From Phycisphaerae bacterium (GTDB lineage Bacteria; Planctomycetota; Phycisphaerae; UBA1845), in contig JAJDDX010000291.1 of NCBI GenBank assembly GCA_029260055.1, positions 1-34,520 on the forward strand: DNA of 34,520 nucleotides, given 5' to 3'. Below are positions 24,334 through 32,509 of this stretch, one piece after another. How positions within the stretch are numbered: the first letter of the stretch is position 1; each line of letters opens with the position of its first letter. Under the pieces are notes generated by a model. That model saw nothing but the letters and a program-made list of their open reading frames with translations, was not told the origin of the DNA and did not search any database. Made by a program: the position numbers and the translations under genes.

Positions 24334-26652
24334 ATGAAATCCATGCGACATGAATCGGCGGGCGACCCATCGGGTCATCATGAAGATGCACCGCCGACCC
24401 CCACGCGTCGATTTGGCGCTTTGCTGATCAACCTCGGCACGCCGGACAGCCCGGACGTAGCCGCCGTTCGGAGGTACCTGGCTGAGTTCCTGAGCGACCC
24501 GGAGGTCATTCAGCTCCCTTCGGGGCTGGGCTGGCTGAATCGTCCGCTCGGCCACCTGATCGCTCGGTTCCGGGCTCCGAAATCGGTCGAGATGTACAAG
24601 CAGGTCTGGGCGGAGTCCGGTTCACCGCTCAGCTCGATCACGCAGGAGCAGGCGACGACGCTCAAGGCAATGCTGCCGCCGGACTGGCAGGTCTTCTACG
24701 CGATGCGATACGGGCAACCGTCCATCGCCCAGACGCTCAAGGAGATTGAGGCGGCGGGGATCGAGGAGCTCGTCGTCATTCCGATGTATCCGCAGTTCAG
24801 CGGAAGCACGACGGGCACAGCCGTCCGCGAGCTGTACAGTTGCCTGAAGAAGGGTGGACACCACTTCAGCGTGACGGTGCGGAATAGCTGGTACAACGAC
24901 GGCGGTTACATCCATGCCCAGGCGAGTCTGATCCACGAATACACTCGCCGGCACGGCTTGACGCCCGAGAATAGCGTGCTGGTCTTCTCCGCGCACGGGC
25001 TGCCGACCTCATACGTCGAGCGTGGCGATCCCTATCCGGCGCATACGCAGAAGACCATCGAGTTGACGCTCGAACGGCTCGGCTGGCCCGCCGATAGGAC
25101 GGCTGTGGGCTACCAGAGCCGGATCGGCCCGGTCAAGTGGCTCGAGCCGAACGTCGACACGCTGCTTGAGGAGTTGGCGGAGAGCGGCGAGAAACGCCTG
25201 TTGGTGTGCCCGATAAGCTTCACGGTTGACTGCCTCGAGACGTTGGAGGAGATCGACGTGCGGTATCGCGCACTTGTGGAAGCTCGCGGCTCGGACATGT
25301 TTCTCTGCCCGGCACTCAACGCGTACGAACCGTTCGTGACAGCCGTCAAGGAGCTGGTGCTTCGCGGGCCGCGGCCGATCACCTCCTGGGGTGAGAAGGT
25401 CGAACCGCTTCTCGTTCAGAAGTCCGAGAAGAAGATCGTCCATCGCGAGACGGACGCTCTGTTGATGATCGGCACCTCGAAGGCCAACGCCATCGGTTCC
25501 GGGATGGGGCCGCGGCTGGTTAGCAGCAGCGAAGAGGGGTTGTGCCGGGTCAAGAAGTCCCAGTGCGACGCGGTGCCGCTTCTCAAGAGCACCTGCGACG
25601 ACACGGGCGTGACCGGCGGGTTCCTATTCAATACTTGTTATCGTTTCGAGTTTTACGGTTGGCTGCCCGATGACGCCGACGACGTGCAGCGTGAGAGCGT
25701 GATCGCCCAGGTGAAGTCGCGGCTCTTCGACGTCGACGAGTCGGATGACGTTGAAGTCAACGTGCTGGTCGGGACCGAGGCATGGCATCATCTGATGCGG
25801 ACAGCCGGTGGGCTCAACAGCGGGCTGCCCGGGGATACTGACATACTCGAACAGTTGCAGACGGCGCACCGGGTCTCCGAGCGAGCAGGTACAGCCGGCC
25901 GGCGTACCAAGCGGTTGGTTGCTGATGCATTGTCGGCTGAACAGCAGCTTCGCGGCGAGACCGCATGGGGCGAGTTTGACCCCGGTTACTGCTACGCCGC
26001 GATGGCTCGCCTTGTCGAGGCGGCGGGGCTTAGCCTCGCGGACAGTCGATGCGCGGTTTTCGGCGGATCGACGACATCGCGTTCGGTGCTTACGACGCTT
26101 GCAGGTCGTTTCGAAGTGCCGTCCCGGACGATCACGCTGGTCTATCGCGGGCACGGCAGCGGGCAAATGAAGCTACTCCGCAAGGCGATCGGCAACGGCA
26201 AGCGAGTGCGTGTCGGAGCTTACGGCGAGCGTGCGGCGGTTGAGGTGGTCCAGGGCGCCGACGTGGTCGTGTTTGGCATTGATCACAACGAACCCGTGCT
26301 GGACGTGGAGCAGATTCGCGACTGCCGCGATTTTACCGAGAAGCCGCTTCTGATTATCGACTTCAATACCTTCGGCTCGACCTCGGGCATGGAGACGCTC
26401 GAAGGCGTCACGGTGTGGGATGCGGCAACGCTCGATGCCGCCGTCGTGGCGTACGGCGACGAGATGTGCGATCAAGAGGATTTCACGACGGCCGTTGCTG
26501 AAGCGGAAGAGTGGATCGTAGCCAACGCGGCGCGGTGGCAGTGCAAGGTCGCTGTCGAGCCGACGCCGGATCAATGCGGGGATTGCCCCCGCCGGGCCAA
26601 GGGCCTATGCGTGGACGTCCGAATCGAGACGGCCGGGAGGAGCGCATCATGA
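24334..26652 (+). CDS. hemH-hemA: Ferrochelatase - glutamyl-tRNA reductase fusion protein
   Basis: One 772-aa frame joins two heme enzymes. Residues 27-350 are ferrochelatase, which inserts iron into protoporphyrin IX. They have LLINLGTPDSP, the catalytic-site His221 in SAHGLP and Glu302 in DCLETLEEID. Residues 370-735 resemble glutamyl-tRNA reductase, which makes glutamate-1-semialdehyde. The catalytic cysteine motif is NTCYRFEFY (Cys435), followed by HHLMRTAGGLNSG, DTDILEQ and the GTAGRRTKRLV helix. Two things are odd. The nucleotide loop reads FGGSTTSRS without a normal GxGxxG. The usual C-terminal dimerisation domain is almost absent and is replaced by a tail with Cys737, 748, 751 and 759 that could bind iron-sulfur or zinc. 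No stop or frameshift separates the halves. The stop overlaps the hemN start (ATGA). No other reductase gene is present. Confidence 0.88.
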   Translation: MKSMRHESAGDPSGHHEDAPPTPTRRFGALLINLGTPDSPDVAAVRRYLAEFLSDPEVIQLPSGLGWLNRPLGHLIARFRAPKSVEMYKQVWAESGSPLSSITQEQATTLKAMLPPDWQVFYAMRYGQPSIAQTLKEIEAAGIEELVVIPMYPQFSGSTTGTAVRELYSCLKKGGHHFSVTVRNSWYNDGGYIHAQASLIHEYTRRHGLTPENSVLVFSAHGLPTSYVERGDPYPAHTQKTIELTLERLGWPADRTAVGYQSRIGPVKWLEPNVDTLLEELAESGEKRLLVCPISFTVDCLETLEEIDVRYRALVEARGSDMFLCPALNAYEPFVTAVKELVLRGPRPITSWGEKVEPLLVQKSEKKIVHRETDALLMIGTSKANAIGSGMGPRLVSSSEEGLCRVKKSQCDAVPLLKSTCDDTGVTGGFLFNTCYRFEFYGWLPDDADDVQRESVIAQVKSRLFDVDESDDVEVNVLVGTEAWHHLMRTAGGLNSGLPGDTDILEQLQTAHRVSERAGTAGRRTKRLVADALSAEQQLRGETAWGEFDPGYCYAAMARLVEAAGLSLADSRCAVFGGSTTSRSVLTTLAGRFEVPSRTITLVYRGHGSGQMKLLRKAIGNGKRVRVGAYGERAAVEVVQGADVVVFGIDHNEPVLDVEQIRDCRDFTEKPLLIIDFNTFGSTSGMETLEGVTVWDAATLDAAVVAYGDEMCDQEDFTTAVAEAEEWIVANAARWQCKVAVEPTPDQCGDCPRRAKGLCVDVRIETAGRSAS

Positions 26653-28073
26653 TCGCACCGAATAGCATCGTTGATCTCGAGGTCTTTCGTCGTTACTCAG
26701 GCCTGTCACTGCCGCGGCACGTATCGTATCCGATGCCGACCGGCTGGAACGACATGGACGAGGACGGCGCGCTGGCGATGCTTCAAGACAGCAACAAGCG
26801 TGAGCAAGACAACGGGCTGTCGCTCTACCTGCACATTCCTTTTTGCGAGGCCTTGTGCAAGTTCTGCGCGTGCACCCGTGTGATCCTGAAGAAGAACGTC
26901 GCCGGCGCGGCTGACCGCGTGGATGCGTATCTATCGGCGATCGAGCGGGACCTCGATCGTATGGCAAGTGTGGTCGGCAGCCGCCGTGTGGTTCGACAGA
27001 TCCACTGGGGGGGCGGCAGCCCGACTTATCTTTCTTCGGAACAGATCCAACGCCTTCAAGGGAAGATCAACGACCTGTTCGACGTGGCGCCGGATGCCGA
27101 GATCGCCATGGAGATCGACCCGCGCACGGCGCCGCCGGACAAGCTTCAGGCGTTGCGGGCGGCTGGGTTCAATCGGGTTTCGCTGGGGGTGCAGGACTTC
27201 TCGGAGCAGGTGCAGATGCACGTGCGGCGGATACAGCCGTACGAGATGGTCCGTGAGACGGTGTCGGTGTGTAAGGCCTTGGGGTTTGAGAGTGTGAACT
27301 TCGATCTGATCTACGGTTTGCCGTATCAGACGCCGGCGACCGTGCGGGACACGATCGAGCAGGCGATCGCTTTGGCGCCGGATCGTGTGGCGTATTACCA
27401 CTACGCCCAGATTCCCGAGAAGATCGCCACGCAGCGAGGGATGGACTACACGAAGCTGCCCGACAGCGAAGTCAAGCTGGAGATGTTCATGGCCGGCGTC
27501 GAGCTCTTCGGGGCCGCCGGCTTCGACTTCATCGGGCTGGACCACTTCGCCAAGTCCGAAGAAGGCCTCGCCCAGGCGATGGAGGAGGGTACGCTGCAGC
27601 GGAACTTCCAGGGCATGACTACCGGCGGCGGTCTGGACTTGATCGGTGTGGGGGCGTCGTCCATTGGTCACCTTGCGGGCATCGGCTTCCTTCAGAACAT
27701 GCGCGAGTCAGAGGACTACATAGCGTGCGTCGAATCCGGAAAGCTGCCGGTCGTCCGCGGCAAGCGCTTCTCCGACGACGATCGAATCCGCCAGGCCGTC
27801 ATCAGTGAGCTCTATTGCACTGCTGAGATTCGGCCGGAACCGATCGAGAGGGAATTCGGTATCGTCTTTGCGGATTACTTCGCCCGCGAGCTGACGATTA
27901 TGGAAGAGCTTCAGCGTGACGGCCTCGTGATCCTGCAGTCCAACGGGGCTATCCGCGCGACGATGCCGCTCGGTCGTGTGTTGCTACGGACCGTGGCGGC
28001 GCCGTTCGACGCGTACCTCGATGACGACGCGTACCGCGTGGGCGATAAGAACTGCTTCTCCGCGAACGCATAA
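26649..28073 (+). CDS. hemN: Oxygen-independent coproporphyrinogen III dehydrogenase
   Basis: HemN is a radical SAM enzyme that decarboxylates two propionates of coproporphyrinogen III to vinyls without oxygen. The 474-aa product has YLHIPFCEALCKFCACTR, so cysteines 66, 70, 73 and 75 lie in the CX3CX2CXC arrangement. The fourth cysteine marks true HemN rather than HemW. GGGSPTYL and the later FDLIYGLPYQT are also family blocks, and the C-terminal domain of HemN is present. The ATG at 26649 follows GGGAGGAG and overlaps the stop of the fusion gene by four bases, so translation is coupled. A longer frame from 26511 reads into the upstream gene and is not used. Confidence 0.95.
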   Translation: MIAPNSIVDLEVFRRYSGLSLPRHVSYPMPTGWNDMDEDGALAMLQDSNKREQDNGLSLYLHIPFCEALCKFCACTRVILKKNVAGAADRVDAYLSAIERDLDRMASVVGSRRVVRQIHWGGGSPTYLSSEQIQRLQGKINDLFDVAPDAEIAMEIDPRTAPPDKLQALRAAGFNRVSLGVQDFSEQVQMHVRRIQPYEMVRETVSVCKALGFESVNFDLIYGLPYQTPATVRDTIEQAIALAPDRVAYYHYAQIPEKIATQRGMDYTKLPDSEVKLEMFMAGVELFGAAGFDFIGLDHFAKSEEGLAQAMEEGTLQRNFQGMTTGGGLDLIGVGASSIGHLAGIGFLQNMRESEDYIACVESGKLPVVRGKRFSDDDRIRQAVISELYCTAEIRPEPIEREFGIVFADYFARELTIMEELQRDGLVILQSNGAIRATMPLGRVLLRTVAAPFDAYLDDDAYRVGDKNCFSANA

Positions 28074-28088
28074 CGAACGGAACGGGCC

Positions 28089-29150
28089 ATGCTCAAGAAC
28101 GATCTCGTCATCCGTGCCGCGAGGCGCGAGCGCACCGAGCGCACACCGGTCTGGCTTATGCGGCAAGCCGGGCGGTTCGACCCTGCGTATCGGGCGCTGC
28201 GCGAGAAGGTCAACCTTCCGCTGGAGGAGGCGTTTTGCACGCCGGATGTGGCGGCGGAGATCTCCCTGCTACCCAAGCGCTTCGGCGTCGATGCGATCAT
28301 CTTCTTTCAGGATATCCTGACGCCGCTCGAGCCGCTGGGCGCGAAGTTCGTCTTTCGCCCGGGCCCGATTCTCGATTCACCGATTCGAACGGCGAGCGAT
28401 GTCGACGCGCTGACGCCTTTCGATCCGAGCAGCGGACTCGCCTACGTGCCGAAGACGCTCGGCCTGGTGCGTGACGCACTTGCCGGCGATCTGCCGCTTC
28501 TGGGCTTTGCAGGGGCGCCGCTTACGCTGGCCTTCTTCATGATCGAGGGCAAGAGCCCCGGCACGAATCCCGAGCACTCGCGGGCGATGATGAAGGACGA
28601 TCCGGCACTGTTCCGCAGACTGCTCGAAAAGCTCGCGGACATGACGGCGGATTACCTCGCGCTGCAAATCGAAGCCGGTGTGGATGCGGTTCAGTTGTTC
28701 GAGTCGACGGCTGACGTCATCTCGCGGGAAGAGTATGAAGAGTTCGCGCTGCCTACCCATGTTCGCATCTTCGAGAAGCTCGGCGACAAGGTCCCGAGGA
28801 TCCTCTTCGCGAAAGACCAGGTAGCCGTGGACCTGATGGTAGCTTCCGGAGCCGATGTGCTTAGTGTGTCCTCCAAGGTGGACTTGGCTGAAGCGAAGAA
28901 GCAATTCGGCGACCGCGTTGCGTTCCAGGGCAATGTGGACAACTATATGCTCGCGGACTCGGCCACGACGGCGAGCGATATCGATGAGGCTGTGCGTAAG
29001 TGCATTGCAGCGGGCGGCCATCAGGGGCACATCCTTAACTTAGGACATGGCCTCCTGAAGGATACGCCGCCCGAAAACGTGTCTCGACTGATCGAGGCGA
29101 GCCGCATGGTTCTGCCTCGACCTGCAACCACGACCACTACCGTGGAGTAA
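28089..29150 (+). CDS. hemE: Uroporphyrinogen III decarboxylase
   Basis: HemE removes four carboxyls from uroporphyrinogen III to give coproporphyrinogen III. The 353-aa protein has the signature PVWLMRQAGRF (Arg25, Arg29), catalytic Asp75 in FFQDILTPL and NLGHG with His320. Some usual residues differ. The GAPWTLATYMVEG-type block reads GAPLTLAFFMIEG, so the active-site tyrosine is phenylalanine (Phe150). The common GNxDP reads GNVDN. The enzyme is probably active because the arginines, aspartate and histidine are kept, but it is a divergent member. The ATG lies 15 bases after hemN, with a weak ribosome binding site. Its stop is five bases before hemY. Confidence 0.93.
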   Translation: MLKNDLVIRAARRERTERTPVWLMRQAGRFDPAYRALREKVNLPLEEAFCTPDVAAEISLLPKRFGVDAIIFFQDILTPLEPLGAKFVFRPGPILDSPIRTASDVDALTPFDPSSGLAYVPKTLGLVRDALAGDLPLLGFAGAPLTLAFFMIEGKSPGTNPEHSRAMMKDDPALFRRLLEKLADMTADYLALQIEAGVDAVQLFESTADVISREEYEEFALPTHVRIFEKLGDKVPRILFAKDQVAVDLMVASGADVLSVSSKVDLAEAKKQFGDRVAFQGNVDNYMLADSATTASDIDEAVRKCIAAGGHQGHILNLGHGLLKDTPPENVSRLIEASRMVLPRPATTTTTVE

Positions 29151-29155
29151 CAGTC

Positions 29156-30577
29156 GTGAACCCCATCACCAAAGAAGTCGTCGTAGTCGGCGGCGGAATC
29201 AGCGGATTGACGCTCTCCTGGCACCTGCACCGTGCGGGCGTGGACCTGGCTCTCATCGAAGCGAGCGACGGCGTCGGCGGGTGTACTCGGACCGAACTGC
29301 GCGACGGCTTCGTTTTGGAGAAGGGGCCGTTCAACGTGATGGTCCGCGATCCGGCGTTCGAAGGTCTGCTGGACAGCGTGGCGGACGAAGTTGGCGTGGT
29401 CACGGCGAGCCCGGCCGCCCGTAAGCGTTATATCTATCGTCGCGGTCGCTTGATGTGTGTTCCCACTAATCCGGTCGCACTGCTTACGACGCCCATGTTG
29501 AGTTTGGGCGGCAAGTTCGGTTTGATGACCGGGCTGATGTTGAGCGGGCGTGCGCGCGACGAGGAAGAGACGATCGAGCAGGTCGCGATCCGTCGGTTCG
29601 GCAAGGATGTGTCGGACACGATGATCAGCGCGGTCATCGCCGGGATCTTCGCGGGCGACATTCGCAAGCTGAGCCTCAAGGCGTGTTTCCCGCCGGTGGC
29701 TGACGTGGATCGCCAGGCACGCAGCCTCATCGGCTATGGTCTCAAGAAGGCCTTCGGACCGAAGAAGAAACGGCACAAGAAGAAGTACAAGGGGCTGGTC
29801 AGCATCGACGGCGGCCTCGGGGCGCTGACCGATGCACTGGGGCGATCGCTGGGCTCGGACCTGCTGGTCAACTCGAAGGTCGAGGCGATTCGACAAGTTG
29901 ATGACGGGTACGAAGTGGACTACCGCGATGGCGAGGGCAACTCGACGACGATCAAGTGTCGCCATCTGGTGATGTCGTCGCCGGCGCCGGAGACCAGCCG
30001 GCTCATCTCGCCGCTCGTTGCGGGGGCCGGCACGATCCTCGATTCGATCGAAAGCTCGTCGCTCGTGGTGCTGAACCTCGGGTTCAAAAAAAGCGATGTG
30101 GGTCACCCGATGGAAGGCTACGGCTTCCTCGTCCCGCACCACGAAACCGAGTTCCCGCTCATGGGCGTGCTATGGGCCGACAGCATCTTTCCGCACCACG
30201 CGCCGGATGACAGCCGATTGATCCGCGTGTTCATCGGCGGCGCTCGCAACCCGGGGGCTGTCGAGCGGACCGACGACGATCTGGTGAGTACGTCGCTCGA
30301 TTCGCTGCGCGGGTTACTCGATGTCAGCGGCGAGCCGACGTTGATCGACATTTGCCGGTACAGCGCGGCGATTCCGCAGTATCACCGCGGGCACACCGAG
30401 AAGATCGAGAAGCTCCGGGGCCTTGTGGCCACTAAGCCCGGCCTTCACCTTAACGGCAACTACCTCGACGGCGTGTCGCTCAATGACTGCGTACGCAGTG
30501 CGAGCGAACTCGCGACGAAGCTGATCGCCGCGGTATCCCGCGCCGGCGCCGAGGCTGTCGGTTCGGGGGCTGTTTGA
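29156..30577 (+). CDS. hemY: Protoporphyrinogen oxidase, HemY type
   Basis: HemY is an FAD enzyme that oxidises protoporphyrinogen IX to protoporphyrin IX with oxygen. The 473-aa protein starts with the FAD loop VVVVGGGISGLTL and a following acidic residue in LIEASDGVGGCTRT. The middle carries GIFAGDIRKLSL, a block typical of this family, and the end carries LHLNGNYLDGVSLNDCV, the second FAD contact. A lysine-rich loop (FGPKKKRHKKKYKG) is unusual and may reach the membrane surface. The GTG start at 29156 has GTGGAG eight bases upstream, overlapping the hemE end. The placement after hemE and before hemB fits the pathway. Using an oxygen-dependent oxidase beside oxygen-independent HemN suggests microaerobic or aerobic growth. 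Confidence 0.92.
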   Translation: MNPITKEVVVVGGGISGLTLSWHLHRAGVDLALIEASDGVGGCTRTELRDGFVLEKGPFNVMVRDPAFEGLLDSVADEVGVVTASPAARKRYIYRRGRLMCVPTNPVALLTTPMLSLGGKFGLMTGLMLSGRARDEEETIEQVAIRRFGKDVSDTMISAVIAGIFAGDIRKLSLKACFPPVADVDRQARSLIGYGLKKAFGPKKKRHKKKYKGLVSIDGGLGALTDALGRSLGSDLLVNSKVEAIRQVDDGYEVDYRDGEGNSTTIKCRHLVMSSPAPETSRLISPLVAGAGTILDSIESSSLVVLNLGFKKSDVGHPMEGYGFLVPHHETEFPLMGVLWADSIFPHHAPDDSRLIRVFIGGARNPGAVERTDDDLVSTSLDSLRGLLDVSGEPTLIDICRYSAAIPQYHRGHTEKIEKLRGLVATKPGLHLNGNYLDGVSLNDCVRSASELATKLIAAVSRAGAEAVGSGAV

Positions 30578-30643
30578 TGGTATGCTGGCAAGCGGTTTGA
30601 TCGAAGACCCACGACTCTCGCGACAACAAGCAGGAGTAGCTAG

Positions 30644-31666
30644 ATGACTACGTCGCCCGATTGGCTCGCCCCGGATCGCCGTCCTCGCCGAATGCGCCGT
30701 ACCGACGCCATTCGCCGTTTGGTGCGAGAGACGCATTTGACGCCGGACCGCCTCGTCCTTCCGCAGTTCATCATGACGGGGGACAATCGCGAGGAGCCGA
30801 TCGACGCGATGCCGGGCCGGTCTCGGCTGACCATCGACCGGACCATCGCGGAATGCGAGCAGGCGATGGAGCTGGGCGTTCGCGCGTTCGCGATCTTCCC
30901 GGCTGTCGAGGCATCGCTGAAGACACCCGAGGCGACGGAGGCGTTGAATCCGGAGAACCTCGACTGCCAGTCGGTGCGGGCGATCAAGAAGGCGCTGCCC
31001 GAGGCGTGTGTGATTACCGACATCGCACTTGACCCGTTTTCCAGTCTGGGGCACGACGGGCTGGTCGGTAACGGCGTCATCCTCAACGATGAGACGTGCG
31101 AAGTGCTTGCGAAGATGGCGGTTTTGCACGCGGAGGCGGGGGCCGACATGGTCGCGCCGTCGGACATGATGGACGGGCGCGTGGCGGCGATTCGTGCAGC
31201 GCTGGACGATACCGGGCACACCGATACAGCCATCCTGGCGTACACCGCGAAGTACGCGTCTGCCTTCTACGGTCCTTTCCGCGAGGCGCTCGAATCGGCT
31301 CCGGTCGACGCGCCGGACGTGCCGAAGGACAAGAAGACCTATCAGATGGACCCGGCCAACACGCGTGAGGCGTCGCTCGAGGCGATGCTCGATGAGGCGG
31401 AAGGTGCCGACATCATGATGGTCAAGCCGGGCCTGCCCTATCTGGACATCATCGCACGGCTTCGTGCGGAGACGACGCTGCCGATCGCGGCCTACCACGT
31501 GAGCGGTGAGTACGCGATGATCAAGGCGGCGGCCGAGCGCGGCTGGCTCGACGAGAAAGAGTGCATGATGGAGTCGCTGACCGCGCTGGCTCGTGCGGGC
31601 TCGGACATCATTTTCACGTATGCTGCGCTCGATTACGCGAGGTGGTGGCGCGAGGGCTTAGTCTAG
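30644..31666 (+). CDS. hemB: Porphobilinogen synthase (delta-aminolevulinic acid dehydratase)
   Basis: HemB joins two 5-aminolevulinate molecules to porphobilinogen. The 340-aa enzyme has the two active-site lysines, Lys203 in YTAKYASAFYGPF and Lys261 in MMVKPGLPYLD. The metal loop reads DIALDPFSSLGHDG, with aspartates where zinc enzymes have cysteines. It is therefore of the magnesium type. The ATG follows AGGAG (30632-30636) with a 7-base gap, and 66 bases separate it from hemY. Its last nine bases overlap the end of hemD on the opposite strand, so the two operons meet here without an intergenic terminator. Confidence 0.97.
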   Translation: MTTSPDWLAPDRRPRRMRRTDAIRRLVRETHLTPDRLVLPQFIMTGDNREEPIDAMPGRSRLTIDRTIAECEQAMELGVRAFAIFPAVEASLKTPEATEALNPENLDCQSVRAIKKALPEACVITDIALDPFSSLGHDGLVGNGVILNDETCEVLAKMAVLHAEAGADMVAPSDMMDGRVAAIRAALDDTGHTDTAILAYTAKYASAFYGPFREALESAPVDAPDVPKDKKTYQMDPANTREASLEAMLDEAEGADIMMVKPGLPYLDIIARLRAETTLPIAAYHVSGEYAMIKAAAERGWLDEKECMMESLTALARAGSDIIFTYAALDYARWWREGLV

Positions 31667-32320
31667 CTTGCTCGCGTGATCGCGAATGGCGGCTGCGAGT
31701 GACTCGAAGCTGCGCTGAGGCGCTTCGACCCACGGCTCTTTTCCTAGCTTGCGGATCGCTTCCGATGTAGTCGGTCCGATGCTGGCGAAGGGGATGTCCA
31801 CGTCACCGACGGCTTTGACCGCGGACGGGCTCGCCACGCTGACCACGTCAGCCTCATCGATCACTGATCGATCGAACGGACGCGGGACGGTTTCGTAGAG
31901 GACCGGGCTGATCAACTCGACGCCATCCCACGGCTGCGGCTTTGCGGCGAGGGACGAACGCGGATAGCACACCTTGCCGGTCAGAACCATGTCGCGGAGT
32001 TCCTTGAACAGCCCCTTGCCCGTTCCGTCCGACGCCATGTGCTCGACGCGGAGGCTTTTGGCGACAGCGGCTTTGTTCGTGGCCTCGCCGACGACGGCGA
32101 CGCGCGGCCGGCCGGCCGGCTCAGCGGCGATCGCCTCGACCGCGTAGACGCTAGTCAGAACAAGCCAGTCGGATTCGGTAAGTTGAGCGATGTCGTCGGC
32201 TGCGTCGGTGAGGATCTTGCGTGTGAGGACTGGTGCGTACAGTACCTCGAGTCCGGCTTGCCGGAGTGCCGTCGAGAGCGGTCCGTCGTTCGGTTCATCG
32301 CGTGTGACCCAGACCTTCAT
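31658..32320 (-). CDS. hemD: Uroporphyrinogen III synthase
   Basis: HemD closes hydroxymethylbilane to uroporphyrinogen III with inversion of ring D. The 220-aa protein is poorly conserved in sequence, as is usual for the family, but has the expected pattern. MKVWVTRDEPNDGPLSTALRQAG is the N-terminal strand-helix. LVLTSVYAVEAI is the first domain core. ADVVSVASPSAVKAV and FASIGPTTSEAIRKLGKEP are the second domain. The ATG follows GAGG. It lies 221 bases downstream of hemC on the same strand, separated by palindromic repeats, and overlaps hemB by nine bases at the 3' end. The hem context strengthens the assignment. Confidence 0.9.
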   Translation of the reverse strand: MKVWVTRDEPNDGPLSTALRQAGLEVLYAPVLTRKILTDAADDIAQLTESDWLVLTSVYAVEAIAAEPAGRPRVAVVGEATNKAAVAKSLRVEHMASDGTGKGLFKELRDMVLTGKVCYPRSSLAAKPQPWDGVELISPVLYETVPRPFDRSVIDEADVVSVASPSAVKAVGDVDIPFASIGPTTSEAIRKLGKEPWVEAPQRSFESLAAAIRDHASKLD

Positions 32321-32396
32321 GCCGTCGCCTCATGTGTCCGTCGGGGTGGCATGGGTCCCGGCGCGCCGGGATTTGCCCGTGTTCTCACGATTTCGG

Positions 32397-32421
32397 CACG
32401 GACAAGCTACGCTTGTCCGTG
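32397..32421. repeat. Dispersed palindrome, CTACG-loop type
   Basis: CACGGACAAG and CTTGTCCGTG form a perfect 10-base-pair stem around CTACG, and TGGCACCC follows (overlapping the arm). A partial copy of one arm with the same flank is at 32521-32537. Confidence 0.75.
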
Positions 32422-32433
32422 GCACCCGCCGAG

Positions 32434-32469
32434 CTTCCCCCTTAACAAGGGGGGACCGGAGGGGGGTCG
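32434..32469 (-). repeat. Dispersed C-rich repeat, copy 2
   Basis: Read on the minus strand, the segment carries GACCCCCCTC, GTCCCCCCTT and AAGGGGGAAG in the order seen at 6459-6493. CCCCCTT and AAGGGGG (32437-32453) form a 7-base-pair stem around AAC. Confidence 0.6.
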
Positions 32470-32486
32470 AAAGTCATGCGACTCCG

Positions 32487-32509
32487 CACTGGTGGACAAG
32501 CCACCAGTG
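32487..32509. repeat. Dispersed palindrome, ACAAG-loop type, copy B
   Basis: It is identical over 23 bases to the palindrome at 8377-8399 and is followed by the same TGGCACCC. It is intergenic, just beyond the hemC stop. Confidence 0.8.

Noticed and set aside
29021-30142. 373-codon minus-strand open frame
   Set aside because: It is antisense to hemY, Arg- and His-rich, with no ribosome binding site or known motif.
30314-31498. 394-codon minus-strand open frame
   Set aside because: It is antisense to hemB and the end of hemY and is a composition artefact.
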